A DNA stretch of 64,000 bases from Paenibacillus amylolyticus (GCF_003719335.1 NZ_RIAS01000004.1:62001-126000), one strand, 5' to 3'. Shown: positions 45,475 through 55,122, counted from the first letter of the stretch. Notes: a model not told the origin generated them from the sequence alone. Numbers and translations are program-made.

Positions 45475-46791
45475 ATGCGCAATTGGTTCAAAAACGAGAA
45501 TGTGCAAATGGTTGCCGTTGCCGTGGCTACGTCCGTAGGTGCTCAGTTCAAAATTAATCCCTTTCGGGAAGATTATTTCCGGATTGGCCTCGGGGTCAGC
45601 ATTCTTTTATTTTTGCTGATGATTATGCCCCATTTATCTTATATAAAAACAGGGATTCTGACGGGTCTCGCGAGCATAGCTTTTCAATCTGCTGACCTGA
45701 TTCGCCATGTACACACCTTATCCATGCTGGAAAGCATGCGGGATAACCTGGGAGCGGGTTTGTATTATGTGGTCTTTGCCTATGGGCTGAGTAAAATCAA
45801 GCGCCGTTTTCATGAGATTCCTCCGCTGTTGCTCGGCGGCATCATCACAGGTATTGATTTTTCCTCCAACCTGGCCGAGTTATTCGTGCGAGGTGTGCTA
45901 AGCGGGACGAATATTTTTTATATGCGTGAATGGCTGTATCTGCTGATTGTGGGCGGTCTGCGAAGTTACTTTGTCATCGGGCTGTATAACAGTTTTGCGG
46001 TCAGACAGATCAGGCTCCTGCATGCAGAACAGGAAAAGCGGATCGAACAGATGTTAAGTGTGAATTCGGGACTGTACGGTGAGGTTTTTTACCTAAAAAA
46101 AGCGATGAATACCATTGAAGGTATTACGGCTAACAGTTATGAGCTATATCGCGATCTGCGTGAGCAGGACATGAACGAATACAGCCAGCGAACACTGGGC
46201 ATTGCTCAACAGATTCATGAAGTGAAAAAGGATTCCCAGCGCATATTGGCCGGATTGTTGAAGCTGTATGATAACGAGAAGACGGTCAATATGAGTCTGT
46301 CGGAAGTGGTGCATTTTGCAGGTAAAGCCAATCGGAAATACAGTGAGATGCTGAACAAACAGGTCAAGATCGAGATTGAACAACAGTGTGAAGGGGAGTC
46401 TCCATACTACGTCCCACTACTTACGGTCATGAATAACTTGCTGGCTAATGCGGTTGAGGCGATTGAGCAGGAGGGCATGATTCGAGTAAGGGTTTTTGAA
46501 CAGGATGCGGATGTACATTTTGTAGTGACGGATTCGGGAAAAGGTGTACCTGATGCGAAGCGCGGGGTTATTTTTGAACCCGGTTATACGACCAAGTTTA
46601 ATGAAGTTGGCATTGCTGCCACAGGGATCGGCCTGTCCCATGTACGTGATATCGTTCAGTCGCTGGAAGGACAGATTCAGGTAGAAGATGCTCCGTCCGG
46701 ACGGGGTACTGTGTTCACAGTCATGATCCCCAGAGTCAATCTAATGAAGGAGGCCGATGCCCATGACACTTTCGATCGTGATCGTGGATGA
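45475..46791 (+). CDS. glnK: GlnK-like sensor histidine kinase
   Basis: A 438-residue membrane kinase: about six hydrophobic segments in the first 190 residues, a coiled dimerisation region (EKRIEQMLSVNSGLYGEVFY, IHEVKKDSQRILAG), and an ATPase domain with N-box NNLLANAVEAIE, DSGKGVPDAKRG and ATGIGLSHVRDI. The following gene encodes a YcbB-type regulator, so this matches Bacillus YcbA/GlnK, which senses glutamine. ATG 45475 was chosen because AGGTGG lies seven bases upstream; GTG 45445 is also in frame. It overlaps the regulator gene. Confidence 0.85.
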   Translation: MRNWFKNENVQMVAVAVATSVGAQFKINPFREDYFRIGLGVSILLFLLMIMPHLSYIKTGILTGLASIAFQSADLIRHVHTLSMLESMRDNLGAGLYYVVFAYGLSKIKRRFHEIPPLLLGGIITGIDFSSNLAELFVRGVLSGTNIFYMREWLYLLIVGGLRSYFVIGLYNSFAVRQIRLLHAEQEKRIEQMLSVNSGLYGEVFYLKKAMNTIEGITANSYELYRDLREQDMNEYSQRTLGIAQQIHEVKKDSQRILAGLLKLYDNEKTVNMSLSEVVHFAGKANRKYSEMLNKQVKIEIEQQCEGESPYYVPLLTVMNNLLANAVEAIEQEGMIRVRVFEQDADVHFVVTDSGKGVPDAKRGVIFEPGYTTKFNEVGIAATGIGLSHVRDIVQSLEGQIQVEDAPSGRGTVFTVMIPRVNLMKEADAHDTFDRDRG

Positions 46792-47665
46792 TGATGTGGT
46801 GAGCCGCAGCATGCTGCAGGATATCATTGAGAATTGCGGAACCTTAGAGCTGTCAGGCATGGCCGAGGGCGGTCTGGAAGGAGAGCGTGTGATTCTGGAT
46901 CTCAAGCCCGATGTCGTATTGATTGACCTGTTGATGCCAGATCAAGACGGGATTGAAACCGTGGCGAACCTGAAGCAGAGCGGCTATAGCGGGAAATTTA
47001 TTATGATCTCACAGGTGGTCAACAAAGAGATGGTGGGAGCGGCCTACCAGAAGGGGATTGAGTTCTTCATTCACAAACCGATCAACTGGGTGGAAGTAGA
47101 GCATGTACTCAATAAAGTGAATGAGCAATGGAAGTATGAGCGTTATGTACAGGAGATCAAACAGTCCATGGCTCGGCTGAATCTGGTAGAGGCTCCTACC
47201 CCGGCTCCTGCTCAGACCCGAACAGTGCGAGACACGGCGCGAAGCATATTAATGGACCTGGGCATCATTGGTGAGAGTGGGAGCAAAGATATTGTAGCTT
47301 TGATGGAGTACGCTATTGAGCAAAAGCAGGCTTCCGAGCTACCGCCGCTGAAGGAATCTTATGAAGCTGTGGCTCAAAAGTACAAGCTAACGCCCAAGGA
47401 AGTGGAGAAGGAGTGCAAGGCAATGGAGCAGCGCATCCGCAGAACAGTTCTGACGGCACTGACAAATCTCGCCTCCATTGGACTTACAGATTACAGCAAT
47501 CCTAAATTTGAGCATTATGCGCCGCTTTATTTTGATTTTCAGGACGTGCGTATGAAGATGAGGGCGATGGAAGAGGAGCAGGCAAGCGATAACAAGAGCA
47601 AGGTGAACATCAAGAAATTCCTGCAAGTGTTTTACATGGAGACGGTAGAGAAAATAAATAGCTAA
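46763..47665 (+). CDS. glnL: GlnL-like response regulator (YcbB domain)
   Basis: A 300-residue regulator with a receiver (IVIVDDDVVSRSML, Asp in VVLIDLLMPDQDG, Lys in FFIHKPINW) and a C-terminal YcbB-type DNA-binding domain (RSILMDLGIIGESGSKDI, LKESYEAVAQKYKLTPKEVE, KVNIKKFLQVFYMETVE). Bacillus GlnL activates glutamine-use genes. AGGAGG lies nine bases before ATG 46763; another ATG two codons earlier is too close. It overlaps the kinase gene by about 30 bp. The next transcription unit is a glutamine-type importer, its likely target. Confidence 0.88.
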   Translation: MTLSIVIVDDDVVSRSMLQDIIENCGTLELSGMAEGGLEGERVILDLKPDVVLIDLLMPDQDGIETVANLKQSGYSGKFIMISQVVNKEMVGAAYQKGIEFFIHKPINWVEVEHVLNKVNEQWKYERYVQEIKQSMARLNLVEAPTPAPAQTRTVRDTARSILMDLGIIGESGSKDIVALMEYAIEQKQASELPPLKESYEAVAQKYKLTPKEVEKECKAMEQRIRRTVLTALTNLASIGLTDYSNPKFEHYAPLYFDFQDVRMKMRAMEEEQASDNKSKVNIKKFLQVFYMETVEKINS

Positions 47666-47721
47666 AACAGCAAGTGAATGAAATCAATATCAAAGCGCAG
47701 GAATTTGTAATTTTAATTGTA

Positions 47722-47757
47722 AGATTCTCGAGGCCCTTTTCGAGAGTCTTTTTTATT
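47722..47757 (+). terminator. Intrinsic terminator of glnK-glnL
   Basis: AGATTCTCGA and TCGAGAGTCT pair, followed by TTTTTTATTTT. Confidence 0.85.
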
Positions 47758-47983
47758 TTGTGTTATATAAAGTTACATAATTTATGGTTGTTTGTGCCGT
47801 TTATATAGATTTTTGTACTATTAAATAGTTTAAAACAAATGTATGTTAATTTATTTTTCATGAATTGTTAATAAAATGTGTAGGATTGCGTAAGTTCTCG
47901 TAGGTGTAGAAATACAATACGTACATAAATACAAATGATCGATTCGGTCGATCCCAAATCTAATCAGGAAAAGGGGTTTTTCC
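47758..47983 (+). promoter_or_regulatory. AT-rich upstream region of the amino-acid importer
   Basis: This 226-bp AT-rich stretch separates the glnL terminator from the importer. TTGT-type tracts occur (GTTTGTGCCGTTTATA near 47792 and ATTTTTGTACTATTAAAT near 47808) that loosely resemble the TTTTGT-N4-TTTTGT direct repeat bound by Bacillus GlnL. A small hairpin GATCGA-TTCGG-TCGATC lies at 47937-47953, 20 bp before the ribosome site. No strong promoter is visible, as expected for an activator-dependent gene. Confidence 0.35.
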
Positions 47984-48781
47984 ATGAAAAAGGTAGCATC
48001 CATCGTTATGGCTTCAGTTCTTGCTCTGGCACTTAGTGCCTGCGGCGCAGCAAAATCAGGAGAAGACAGCAATGCCCAATCAGCAAGTGGATCGGGAGCA
48101 GCAAAATATACGTTTGGTACGGATGCGACCTACCCTCCGTTTGAGTTTCAAAAGGATGGAAAATACGTTGGGATCGACATTGACCTGATGAATGCCATTG
48201 CGGCAGAAGAAGGCTTTGAGGTGGAGATTAAGCCGATGGATTTCAAAGGTATCATTCCAGCCATTACAGCGAATCAGCTGGATGGAGCGATTGCAGGGAT
48301 CAGTATCACGGATGAGCGTAAAAAGGTTGTGGATTTCTCAGAACCATACTATCAAGCCGGACTGTCCTTAATTGTGAATGAAGCTAACAACGATATTAAG
48401 AGTCCGCAAGATTTGAAAGGTAAAACGATTGCGATCAAAAAAGGAACGTCAGGTGCTAATCTCGCTGATGAATATGCGAAAACGTATGGTGCAACTGTGA
48501 AATATTTTGATGATAGCCCATCCATGTATCAGGAAGTAGCGAATAAAAACGCGGATGCGACACTCGAAGATTTCCCGGTTGTATCTTATAAAATCGCCAT
48601 TGACCCTAATTCCAAGCTAAAAATCGTTGGTGACCGCTTGAACGGCGACTTCTACGGGATTGCTGTAGCCAAAGGCGACACTGAATTGCAGAAAAAGATT
48701 AATGATGGCTTGAAAAAATTGCAAGCGAACGGCGAATACGACAAGATCGTGGAAAAATATTTGGGAACAGTAGCGAAGTAG
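47984..48781 (+). CDS. glnH: Polar amino-acid (glutamine-type) binding lipoprotein
   Basis: A 265-residue lipoprotein (lipobox LALSAC, Cys about 20) with the family 3 solute-binding fold: FGTDATYPPFEFQKDGKYVG, GIDIDLMNAIAAEE, GAIAGISITDERKKVVDFSE, LKGKTIAIKKGTSGANLADE. It captures a polar amino acid, probably glutamine judging from the adjacent GlnKL system. GAAAAGGGG serves as ribosome site. The permease gene begins about 10-20 bp later. Confidence 0.88.
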   Translation: MKKVASIVMASVLALALSACGAAKSGEDSNAQSASGSGAAKYTFGTDATYPPFEFQKDGKYVGIDIDLMNAIAAEEGFEVEIKPMDFKGIIPAITANQLDGAIAGISITDERKKVVDFSEPYYQAGLSLIVNEANNDIKSPQDLKGKTIAIKKGTSGANLADEYAKTYGATVKYFDDSPSMYQEVANKNADATLEDFPVVSYKIAIDPNSKLKIVGDRLNGDFYGIAVAKGDTELQKKINDGLKKLQANGEYDKIVEKYLGTVAK

Positions 48782-48799
48782 AAAGGAACGGTGGTACGG

Positions 48800-49456
48800 A
48801 TGGATTCCTCCTGGCAAGTCATACTGGACGCACTGCCTCTTCTGTTAGAGGGAACAGTCGTTACGTTGAAAATTGTTGTGATCTCGCTCATCTTTGCGAT
48901 GGTGATCGGTCTAGTCTCCGGCCTGATGAGCACTTCCCTAAATCGGTTGTTGCGGCTGGTGGCTTCGCTTTACGTGGATATCATCCGTGGCACACCTCTT
49001 CTCGTACAGGTATACTTCATTTACTTCGGTCTGCCGGTGTTCCTGGATATGCGTATTCCAGCCATGACGGCAGGAATTATTGCGGTTAGCTTGAACGCTG
49101 GTGCATACATCTCGGAAATCTTCCGGGCAGGCATCGAGTCCATCGGCAAAGGGCAACATGAGGCCGCAAGATCACTGGGTCTAAGCCGGTTTAAGACTAT
49201 GTGGCTTGTGATCCTGCCGCAGGCAACACGCCGTATGATTCCTACTTTTGTGAACCAGTCCATCATTACCATTAAAGATACGTCACTCTTATCAGCCATA
49301 GGTATCGCTGAGTTGACACAAACGGGGGAGATTATTATCTCTTCCAACTTCCGGGCTTTTGAAATCTGGGGTGTTGTCGGCATATTTTATCTGATCATCA
49401 TTGTGCTGTTATCCCGGGCTTCCCGATTCATTGAGAGGAGGTATGCAATCCGATGA
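48800..49456 (+). CDS. glnP: Polar amino-acid ABC transporter permease
   Basis: A 218-residue membrane permease with about five helices ([40 protein letters not shown]) and the ATPase-coupling loop [23 protein letters not shown] 48800 is preferred because homologous permeases begin just there; a GTG three codons upstream is possible. It overlaps the ATPase gene by 4 bp. Only one permease gene is present, so it probably forms a homodimer. Confidence 0.9.
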   Translation: MDSSWQVILDALPLLLEGTVVTLKIVVISLIFAMVIGLVSGLMSTSLNRLLRLVASLYVDIIRGTPLLVQVYFIYFGLPVFLDMRIPAMTAGIIAVSLNAGAYISEIFRAGIESIGKGQHEAARSLGLSRFKTMWLVILPQATRRMIPTFVNQSIITIKDTSLLSAIGIAELTQTGEIIISSNFRAFEIWGVVGIFYLIIIVLLSRASRFIERRYAIR

Positions 49457-50175
49457 TTACGGTAGAGAACTTGAGGAAACAGTTTGGTGCGAACGAGGTG
49501 CTGAAGGATATCTCCACAACGATTCGGGAGCAGGAAGTGGTATGTGTAATCGGCCCTTCGGGGTCCGGCAAAAGTACGTTCTTGCGTTGCCTCAATCTTC
49601 TGGAGGAAGTCACGTCAGGCAAAGTAATTATTGGCGAAGTGGAAGTCACTTCACCCAAGACCAACATCGACGAGCTGCGCACCAATGTCGGCATGGTATT
49701 TCAGCAGTTCAATCTGTTCCCGCATCTGACCGTGCTGGAGAACATCATGCTGGCGCCTAAACATATCCGGAAACTGAGTAAAGCCGAAAATGAGAAAAAA
49801 GCAATGGAACTGCTTGGCAAGGTAGGGCTGTCTCAGAAAAAGGATGCCTATCCCGAGCAACTGTCCGGCGGACAGCAGCAACGTGTAGCCATTGCGCGCG
49901 CACTCGCCATGAACCCGAGTGTGATGTTGTTTGATGAACCGACCTCTGCTCTTGACCCCGAGATGGTCGGGGAAGTGTTGCAAGTTATGAAAAACCTTGC
50001 GCATGAAGGGATCACAATGATTGTGGTGACACATGAGATGGGCTTTGCCCGTGAGGTCGCGGACCGAGTGATCTTCATGGACGGCGGTTATATTGTCGAA
50101 GAAGGCACGCCGGAGGAACTTTTTCAGAATACGCGTCATGAACGAACCAAGGCATTCCTAGGTAAGGTGCTGTAA
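49453..50175 (+). CDS. glnQ: Polar amino-acid ABC transporter ATP-binding protein
   Basis: A 240-residue ATPase of the GlnQ class. Walker A is [10 protein letters not shown], the Q-loop [18 protein letters not shown], the signature [12 protein letters not shown] and Walker [16 protein letters not shown], followed by [18 protein letters not shown], all typical. It powers uptake through the adjacent permease. The ATG overlaps the permease stop. A weak hairpin with T-run follows at about 50189-50212. Confidence 0.95.
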   Translation: MITVENLRKQFGANEVLKDISTTIREQEVVCVIGPSGSGKSTFLRCLNLLEEVTSGKVIIGEVEVTSPKTNIDELRTNVGMVFQQFNLFPHLTVLENIMLAPKHIRKLSKAENEKKAMELLGKVGLSQKKDAYPEQLSGGQQQRVAIARALAMNPSVMLFDEPTSALDPEMVGEVLQVMKNLAHEGITMIVVTHEMGFAREVADRVIFMDGGYIVEEGTPEELFQNTRHERTKAFLGKVL

Positions 50176-50433
50176 CGCGCAGAATAGAAGCCCGATAAGG
50201 CTACCTTTTTTCCTACGGTAATCAAAAATAAATGAACATATCCCTTACGGGCAAACCATAGACTTGAGCACATCTGATATGATGAACTTGAACAGGGTTG
50301 CTTGCAGGGGATTTTTGCTGTTGTGCGTAATACATATAAAAAAACTCTATATAAGTTGGAGTGTCCATGTAAACATATAGATAGATTCATCAGTAGCGTC
50401 AGTACATATCACGACCAGGGAGGGCATGGGGTT

Positions 50434-50838
50434 ATGGAGCGAATAACTCAGATGGATAAAGTGATCTTCCGAGCACATCTGTTACAAGCCATCGAAGAGA
50501 TTAGGGAGCGGGACCAACAGGAGTATGAGGAGATTGGCTTGCTCATTGAGCCATCTCCCGAACTGGACAAATCGCTGAACGGTGCAGACGAGATGATGCG
50601 GCTGGTGGTGCTTGCTCCGCAGAATGTAGAGCATCGGCAATTTACAGTAGATGAGGCTGTGGATCTCTTGTGCTGGCATGTTCCGCTGGTTCCTCTATGG
50701 ATTGATGTTTCGTTGGTCGGAGTCGAGCGGAAGCGGGCCATAGTCAGACTGATCTGCAGTCTGCGTCTGCGCAAACCCACACAGCTTCTTCATGCGGAAA
50801 CAGGGCATGCTCCATTCCGGGTGGTAGTGCCCGATTAG
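50434..50838 (+). CDS. Hypothetical protein (134 aa)
   Basis: From ATG 50434 (GGGAGGGCATGGGG upstream) the product is a 134-residue soluble protein of mixed helix and strand. The C-terminal part holds CWHVPLVPLWIDVSLVGVER and RLICSLRLRKPTQL. The open frame extends to 50302, but that part lacks a ribosome site. No family is recognised. The following esterase gene lies 48 bp downstream on the same strand and may be co-transcribed. Confidence 0.7.
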   Translation: MERITQMDKVIFRAHLLQAIEEIRERDQQEYEEIGLLIEPSPELDKSLNGADEMMRLVVLAPQNVEHRQFTVDEAVDLLCWHVPLVPLWIDVSLVGVERKRAIVRLICSLRLRKPTQLLHAETGHAPFRVVVPD

Positions 50839-50886
50839 TGAAGTTTTAAGTGAGATTTTAATTATGAATTTAACAGGAGGGTTCCT

Positions 50887-52014
50887 ATGAGTAATAGCAC
50901 CAATGAAGAATTAGAGGTCATTGCCATTTCAGATGTACAGCATGTAAAAATACACGGCAGAACTACGGCGGGGCGGTCACCGGTGACTTTGTTTTGGACA
51001 GGCAGTGCAGTCGAATTTAACATACGGGGTGCGGAATTTTGGGTAGAAATCGAGTCGTCCTATGATCTGCTTGAGCCTTGGATCAGCATTGTTATTAATG
51101 GTGTTCCGGTAAGTCGTCAGATGTTAATCAGAGGCAGAGCCTGGATCTGTGTATTTCGTGGCATGAATCCTAATATGGTCAAAAATGTGCGTATCATCAA
51201 GGATGTACAGGCGATGAGTGGTGACCCGAACAACAGTCTGCAGTTTCATGCGGTGAAGGCTGATGGCACGTTCCTGCCTGTGAGAGAGAAGCCTCTTAAA
51301 ATCGAGTTTATCGGAGACAGCATCACCTCGGGAGAAGGAGCCATTGGGGCGAAGACAGAAGAGGACTGGATACCGATGTGGTTCAGTGCACTGCACAATT
51401 ATACGTTCATGACGGCTGAAGCATTAGGTGCAGAGTATCGTGTCATCTCTCAGAGCGGATGGGGCGTGCTGAGCAGTTGGGACAACAACCCGAATGGCAA
51501 TATTCCGGAGTATTATGAACAGGTCTGCGGTCTGCTGAAGGGGGAGCGAAATGAGCACCTTGGCGCGTTAGAGCCACATGATTTCAACTCATGGCAGCCT
51601 GATGTTATTGTAGTCAATCTGGGTAGCAATGACGACGGCGCATTCCAGTCTCCAGCTTGGACAGATCCACTGACCGGACAAGTGTACAAGCAACGCCTCA
51701 ACGAAGATGGGACGTATCACGAGGCGGACTTGGCCAAGTTCGAGAAGGCGGTAGAGCAGTTCCTGATCAAGCTGCGAAAAAACAACCCGCAAGCGCATAT
51801 CATATGGGCTTATGGCATGCTTGGAGCTTCTTTACTGCCCGCGATCTACCGTGCAGTGGATGCCTATCACAAGCAAACAAGAGATCCTGCTGTTTCGATC
51901 CTGCAGCTTCCGAATACGACCGAGGAAACGATGGGTGCAAGGACACACCCTGGCGATCAATCACATCGCCGGGCGGCTGATGTTTTAACAGAATACATTG
52001 GGCGAATTCTATAA
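50887..52014 (+). CDS. SGNH/GDSL esterase with N-terminal beta domain (CE2-like)
   Basis: A 375-residue protein without a signal peptide. Residues 1-130 form a beta-rich domain (TLFWTGSAVEFNIRGAEFWV). The rest is an SGNH hydrolase: catalytic Ser in IEFIGDSITSGEG, the Asn block VVNLGSNDDGAF, and the Asp/His block ARTHPGDQSHRRAADVL. This layout resembles carbohydrate esterase family 2, which removes acetyl groups from sugars or glycans. AACAGGAGGGTTCCT gives a strong ribosome site. Together with the lyase and GH43 genes in the window it fits plant-polysaccharide use. Confidence 0.87.
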   Translation: MSNSTNEELEVIAISDVQHVKIHGRTTAGRSPVTLFWTGSAVEFNIRGAEFWVEIESSYDLLEPWISIVINGVPVSRQMLIRGRAWICVFRGMNPNMVKNVRIIKDVQAMSGDPNNSLQFHAVKADGTFLPVREKPLKIEFIGDSITSGEGAIGAKTEEDWIPMWFSALHNYTFMTAEALGAEYRVISQSGWGVLSSWDNNPNGNIPEYYEQVCGLLKGERNEHLGALEPHDFNSWQPDVIVVNLGSNDDGAFQSPAWTDPLTGQVYKQRLNEDGTYHEADLAKFEKAVEQFLIKLRKNNPQAHIIWAYGMLGASLLPAIYRAVDAYHKQTRDPAVSILQLPNTTEETMGARTHPGDQSHRRAADVLTEYIGRIL

Positions 52015-52017
52015 TAT

Positions 52018-52082
52018 ACAAGTTGAACTACATTTTTTACACGGAATACTCCGTTTTTGTGCAAATGAACAGTTCAACTTGT
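52018..52082 (+). terminator. Nested inverted repeat after the esterase gene
   Basis: ACAAGTTGAACT (52018-52029) and AGTTCAACTTGT (52071-52082) are perfect 12-bp arms. Inside lies a second hairpin, ACGGA-ATAC-TCCGT, followed by TTTTTG, which is itself a terminator. The outer arms enclose it. Confidence 0.7.
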
Positions 52083-52134
52083 GTAGGTTCTCCGATGGCA
52101 GCTTCTATGATGTTTCTGTGCCGTGGAATAACGA

Positions 52135-52165
52135 AAGACCGTACAGCGGGTTGCTGTACGGTCTT
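52135..52165. terminator. Strong hairpin between convergent genes
   Basis: AAGACCGTACAGC and GCTGTACGGTCTT are perfect 13-bp arms around GGGTT. It sits between the esterase (plus) and the reductase (minus). T-runs are short on both sides. Confidence 0.75.
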
Positions 52166-52175
52166 CGTTGAGTTT

Positions 52176-52757
52176 TTATGGAGTCTGGTCGTTTAATTCT
52201 GGTGAACCCTCTGTTACAAGACTAAGCTGTACTTCATAACGGATGGATATGATTTGTCCAAGCGTCTGGGTACGAATGGTTTTCAGCAGGGTCGGCACGG
52301 TGCCCTTTGGAAATAAGGGAATACCTTCACCCAGTACTTTCGGGATAATAGCGACCTCAATCTCATCCAGGACTTGTTGCTCCATCACCGCCTGAACAAG
52401 TTGTCCTCCACCTACAACCCACACATCTCCCTCAGAGGTCTGTTTTAACCGGGAAATCAGCGTTTCCACATTCTCGGTTGTGAATTGTACATGCGGTGCA
52501 GGTGGCTGTTCTGAGCGAGAAAGTACATAGGCCGGACGATCTGCATAAGGGAAATCCTCGGATAAAGTAAGCACTTCCTCATACGTAGAACGCCCCATAA
52601 TTACACTCCCGATGGTCTGATAGAATGCGGCATAGCCGTTATCTCCTCCGTCACCTTGCACATCAAACAGCCAATCGACCGAACCATCCAGTCGGGCAAT
52701 ATATCCATCCAGACTCATTGCAATGTAGAGAATTGTTTTCGAATTAGATGTAGCCAT
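52176..52757 (-). CDS. Dihydrofolate-reductase-family protein
   Basis: A 193-residue protein of the RibD C-terminal/DHFR-like family (YwjB/YyaP type): ILYIAMSLDGYIARLDGSVD at the start, SVIMGRSTYEEVL, DVWVVGGGQLVQAVMEQQVL and EIEVAIIPKVLGEGIPLFP. These proteins bind NADPH; the physiological substrate is generally unknown. It is a single-gene unit ending at a strong hairpin. Confidence 0.92.
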   Translation of the reverse strand: MATSNSKTILYIAMSLDGYIARLDGSVDWLFDVQGDGGDNGYAAFYQTIGSVIMGRSTYEEVLTLSEDFPYADRPAYVLSRSEQPPAPHVQFTTENVETLISRLKQTSEGDVWVVGGGQLVQAVMEQQVLDEIEVAIIPKVLGEGIPLFPKGTVPTLLKTIRTQTLGQIISIRYEVQLSLVTEGSPELNDQTP

Positions 52758-52894
52758 ATTTCATCGCTCCTTCCTTTGATACCTATAAGATACAACATAA
52801 CTATGACAATAATTGACGTAGTTTAAATGCTTATTTAAAGTACAGCCAAGGAGGGAGCTTGGAAGCCTGGATAATCAATGAACTACCGCACCGT

Positions 52895-53929
52895 TTATCC
52901 CTGTAGCGGGCTATGTTTCATTTCATAGATTTTCTGTAGTATACGCAGGTTTTCTTCCTTCGCCGCATCGGACTCGGCATGTACATAACCTTCGACAAGT
53001 CTGTACCCGAATACGATCAGAATCATCTCATGCACGCAGTGGCTAGCGAGTGGGGGAGCCTCGGCATATTCTGCAAAGCCCTTGTAATACGCAGGAACAC
53101 AGCGCTGATAATATTCCACCATATGCTCAATATCGCACTCATCGGCAACCAGGCTTGCGATATCCTCTCCAAAGTATCCCCACCCCGAGGTATCCCAATC
53201 AATGAGCGCGATGTTCCCATCGGCATAGATCAGATTGGTTACCCAGAAATCCCGATGGTTTAACACAAGGGGCAACTGTTCGATACGAGCGAATATTTCG
53301 TCCGAGTGTTCATCCATATCGATCAACATTTGCCGGATATGGGGTGGGAACTCGCAGTCTTCAGAACGGATGTAATCATAAACGACAGGCCATGAGCGAT
53401 AGTGCAGATACGTATTTTTCATGAGATCGGCATGGCTCAAGTTGGTCAGACTCTTCAGCGCTGACGGTTGTTCTGCGTACAGTTTACCTTGATAACGCCC
53501 TAATTCCAGTGCAGCCTGTTCAACCATTTCAATAGACAGATCCAGACCGGACACACCATCGATATATTCCAGCCACAGTTGAAATTCATTTTCTTCAGCA
53601 TTCATCTCCGCGTAATAACATGTGGGCCAGCGGAAGGTTTCCGAGAATGTCGTTCCGAGGTCAGAGATGTACAGATCATATTCCCGGCGCCAGGAACCGG
53701 GATCGTTATAACGTTCCCATTGTTTCTGAACCTTCAGTACAAGTTGGTAAGGCAACTTTTGGCCATCTTCGGTTTCGGCTGTTCCCGTTACCAGATTGAC
53801 GTTGCCCACAGTTCCGCCATGCAGAGTTGTTGTATGATATTCCGCTTTCAGAATATTCATCTTAAAATATTGGTTTAAAACATGAGTTAAGGTTTGCATC
53901 TTTATTTTCATCATCTTCGTCTTATTCAT
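52895..53929 (-). CDS. Aminoglycoside phosphotransferase (APH) family protein
   Basis: A 344-residue kinase-like protein. The catalytic loop LNHRDFWVTNLIYADG and the metal-binding NIALIDWDTSGWG are the APH signatures, with EYIDGVSGLDLSIEM in the linker. The fold phosphorylates antibiotics or small metabolites such as choline; the substrate cannot be read from sequence. The ATG overlaps the TGA of the RsgA gene (ATGA), with GGAGG nine bases upstream, so the two are translationally coupled. Both lie behind an attenuator-like leader, which hints at ribosome-stress or antibiotic response. Confidence 0.85.
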   Translation of the reverse strand: MNKTKMMKIKMQTLTHVLNQYFKMNILKAEYHTTTLHGGTVGNVNLVTGTAETEDGQKLPYQLVLKVQKQWERYNDPGSWRREYDLYISDLGTTFSETFRWPTCYYAEMNAEENEFQLWLEYIDGVSGLDLSIEMVEQAALELGRYQGKLYAEQPSALKSLTNLSHADLMKNTYLHYRSWPVVYDYIRSEDCEFPPHIRQMLIDMDEHSDEIFARIEQLPLVLNHRDFWVTNLIYADGNIALIDWDTSGWGYFGEDIASLVADECDIEHMVEYYQRCVPAYYKGFAEYAEAPPLASHCVHEMILIVFGYRLVEGYVHAESDAAKEENLRILQKIYEMKHSPLQG

Positions 53930-54999
53930 TTCTTCCGACCTCCGCTTTTGTTGGTTTGTTTACTCTGAATCCTGTTGATTTTGTTTTTTGCTCTTTTTTC
54001 GATGAGGTAGTTAGTTTTGTGTTGTACATACTTGTTCTCTGACTGCTGGGAAATATAATTCTCCCAACGTTCATGCTGTAATGAACCGTCCGCGAGTGCT
54101 GAGAGAACTGCACATCCAGGCTCGGTCTTATGGCGGCAATCGGTAAAGCGGCACTGAGCGAATAATGCTTCGACATCGGCAAAGCTTGCATGAATACCTT
54201 CGTCAGCATCGAAAAGCCCAAGCTCACGCATGCCAGGAGTATCAATAACCATTGCGCCCGAAGGCAACATGAAGAGTTGACGATGTGTTGTGGTATGGCG
54301 TCCACGGCTGTCGTCCTCCCGTATGGCCTGCACTTTCATGACGTCATTTTCAATTAATGCATTGAGCAGAGAGGATTTACCCACGCCAGACATGCCGAGA
54401 AATACAACGGTTTGACCTGGTGCTAGATATGTGTCCAGTTCGTTCAGCCCCAAGCGAGTGTGACTGCTGATCACGTGAACAGGTACATCGGAGATCCTTT
54501 GTTTAACTTCCGTGAGCATGGCATGATCTTCTGTAACGAGGTCTGCCTTGGTCAAAATGATGACCGGTTTACCACCGCTTTGTCTGGCTTGTGTCAGGTA
54601 ACGCAGAATGCGATTCACATTGAAATCTTGGTTTAGCGAAGTGAGGATAAATACAACATCGAAATTGGTGGCGACAACCTGCTCCAATATCGTTTTGGCA
54701 TAGCCTGCAGCATGGCCTGCATAGTCTGCACGCGAGAATTTGGACCTTCGGGGCAGCACCTTAACAATCAGGGAATCACCGATATTGTTGTAGCGCAGCA
54801 GGACAAAATCCCCCACACAAGGAAAGTCAGTTGGCATATCCGCCTGATAATAAAATGAACCTTTTAGTACAGCGGTGACTTCACCACGCTCTGTCATGAC
54901 GGTGAATTGCTCCCGCCGCAGTTCCGTTATTCTGCCAGGTAACAATCCATCTGGAACATCTTCTGTTTCGATATATCCGTAGTTTTTTAAAGTCATCAT
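53926..54999 (-). CDS. rsgA: Ribosome small-subunit GTPase A (RsgA), accessory copy
   Basis: The product (357 residues) has an OB-fold start (GRITELRREQFTVMTERGEV), a circularly permuted GTPase domain (LTKADLV, then the P-loop GMSGVGKSSLLNALI and the switch DTPGMRELG) and the zinc motif CRFTDCRHKTEPGC. RsgA binds the 30S decoding centre and aids its maturation. It is not in the usual housekeeping context but is coupled to an APH-like gene, so it is probably a second, specialised copy. Start ATG 54999; another ATG follows directly, and GGAG lies 14 bp upstream. Confidence 0.9.
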   Translation of the reverse strand: MMTLKNYGYIETEDVPDGLLPGRITELRREQFTVMTERGEVTAVLKGSFYYQADMPTDFPCVGDFVLLRYNNIGDSLIVKVLPRRSKFSRADYAGHAAGYAKTILEQVVATNFDVVFILTSLNQDFNVNRILRYLTQARQSGGKPVIILTKADLVTEDHAMLTEVKQRISDVPVHVISSHTRLGLNELDTYLAPGQTVVFLGMSGVGKSSLLNALIENDVMKVQAIREDDSRGRHTTTHRQLFMLPSGAMVIDTPGMRELGLFDADEGIHASFADVEALFAQCRFTDCRHKTEPGCAVLSALADGSLQHERWENYISQQSENKYVQHKTNYLIEKRAKNKINRIQSKQTNKSGGRKK

Positions 55000-55041
55000 T
55001 GGTATAAGGTTAGCTCCTTTATGTTGTTTTTGGACGCAAAA

Positions 55042-55087
55042 ATGCCGCAAACAAGCAGCCTCTTACGAAGCTGCTGTTCTGCGGCAT
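55042..55087 (-). terminator. Hairpin/T-run 3 of rsgA leader (closest to gene)
   Basis: On the minus strand, ATGCCGCA-GAACA-GCAGC pairs with GCTGC-TTGTT-TGCGGCAT, followed by TTTTTGCGTCC. This strong terminator ends about 40 bases before the rsgA start, so rsgA needs read-through or antitermination unless a promoter lies in the remaining gap. Confidence 0.8.
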
Positions 55088-55094
55088 CAGGACG

Positions 55095-55122
55095 CAAAAA
55101 AGATACGACCTTCATCGTATCT
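55095..55122 (-). terminator. Hairpin/T-run 2 of rsgA leader
   Basis: AGATACGA and TCGTATCT form a perfect 8-bp stem with a six-base loop. On the minus strand it is followed by TTTTTTGCGTCC, the same tail as the next hairpin. Confidence 0.75.
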
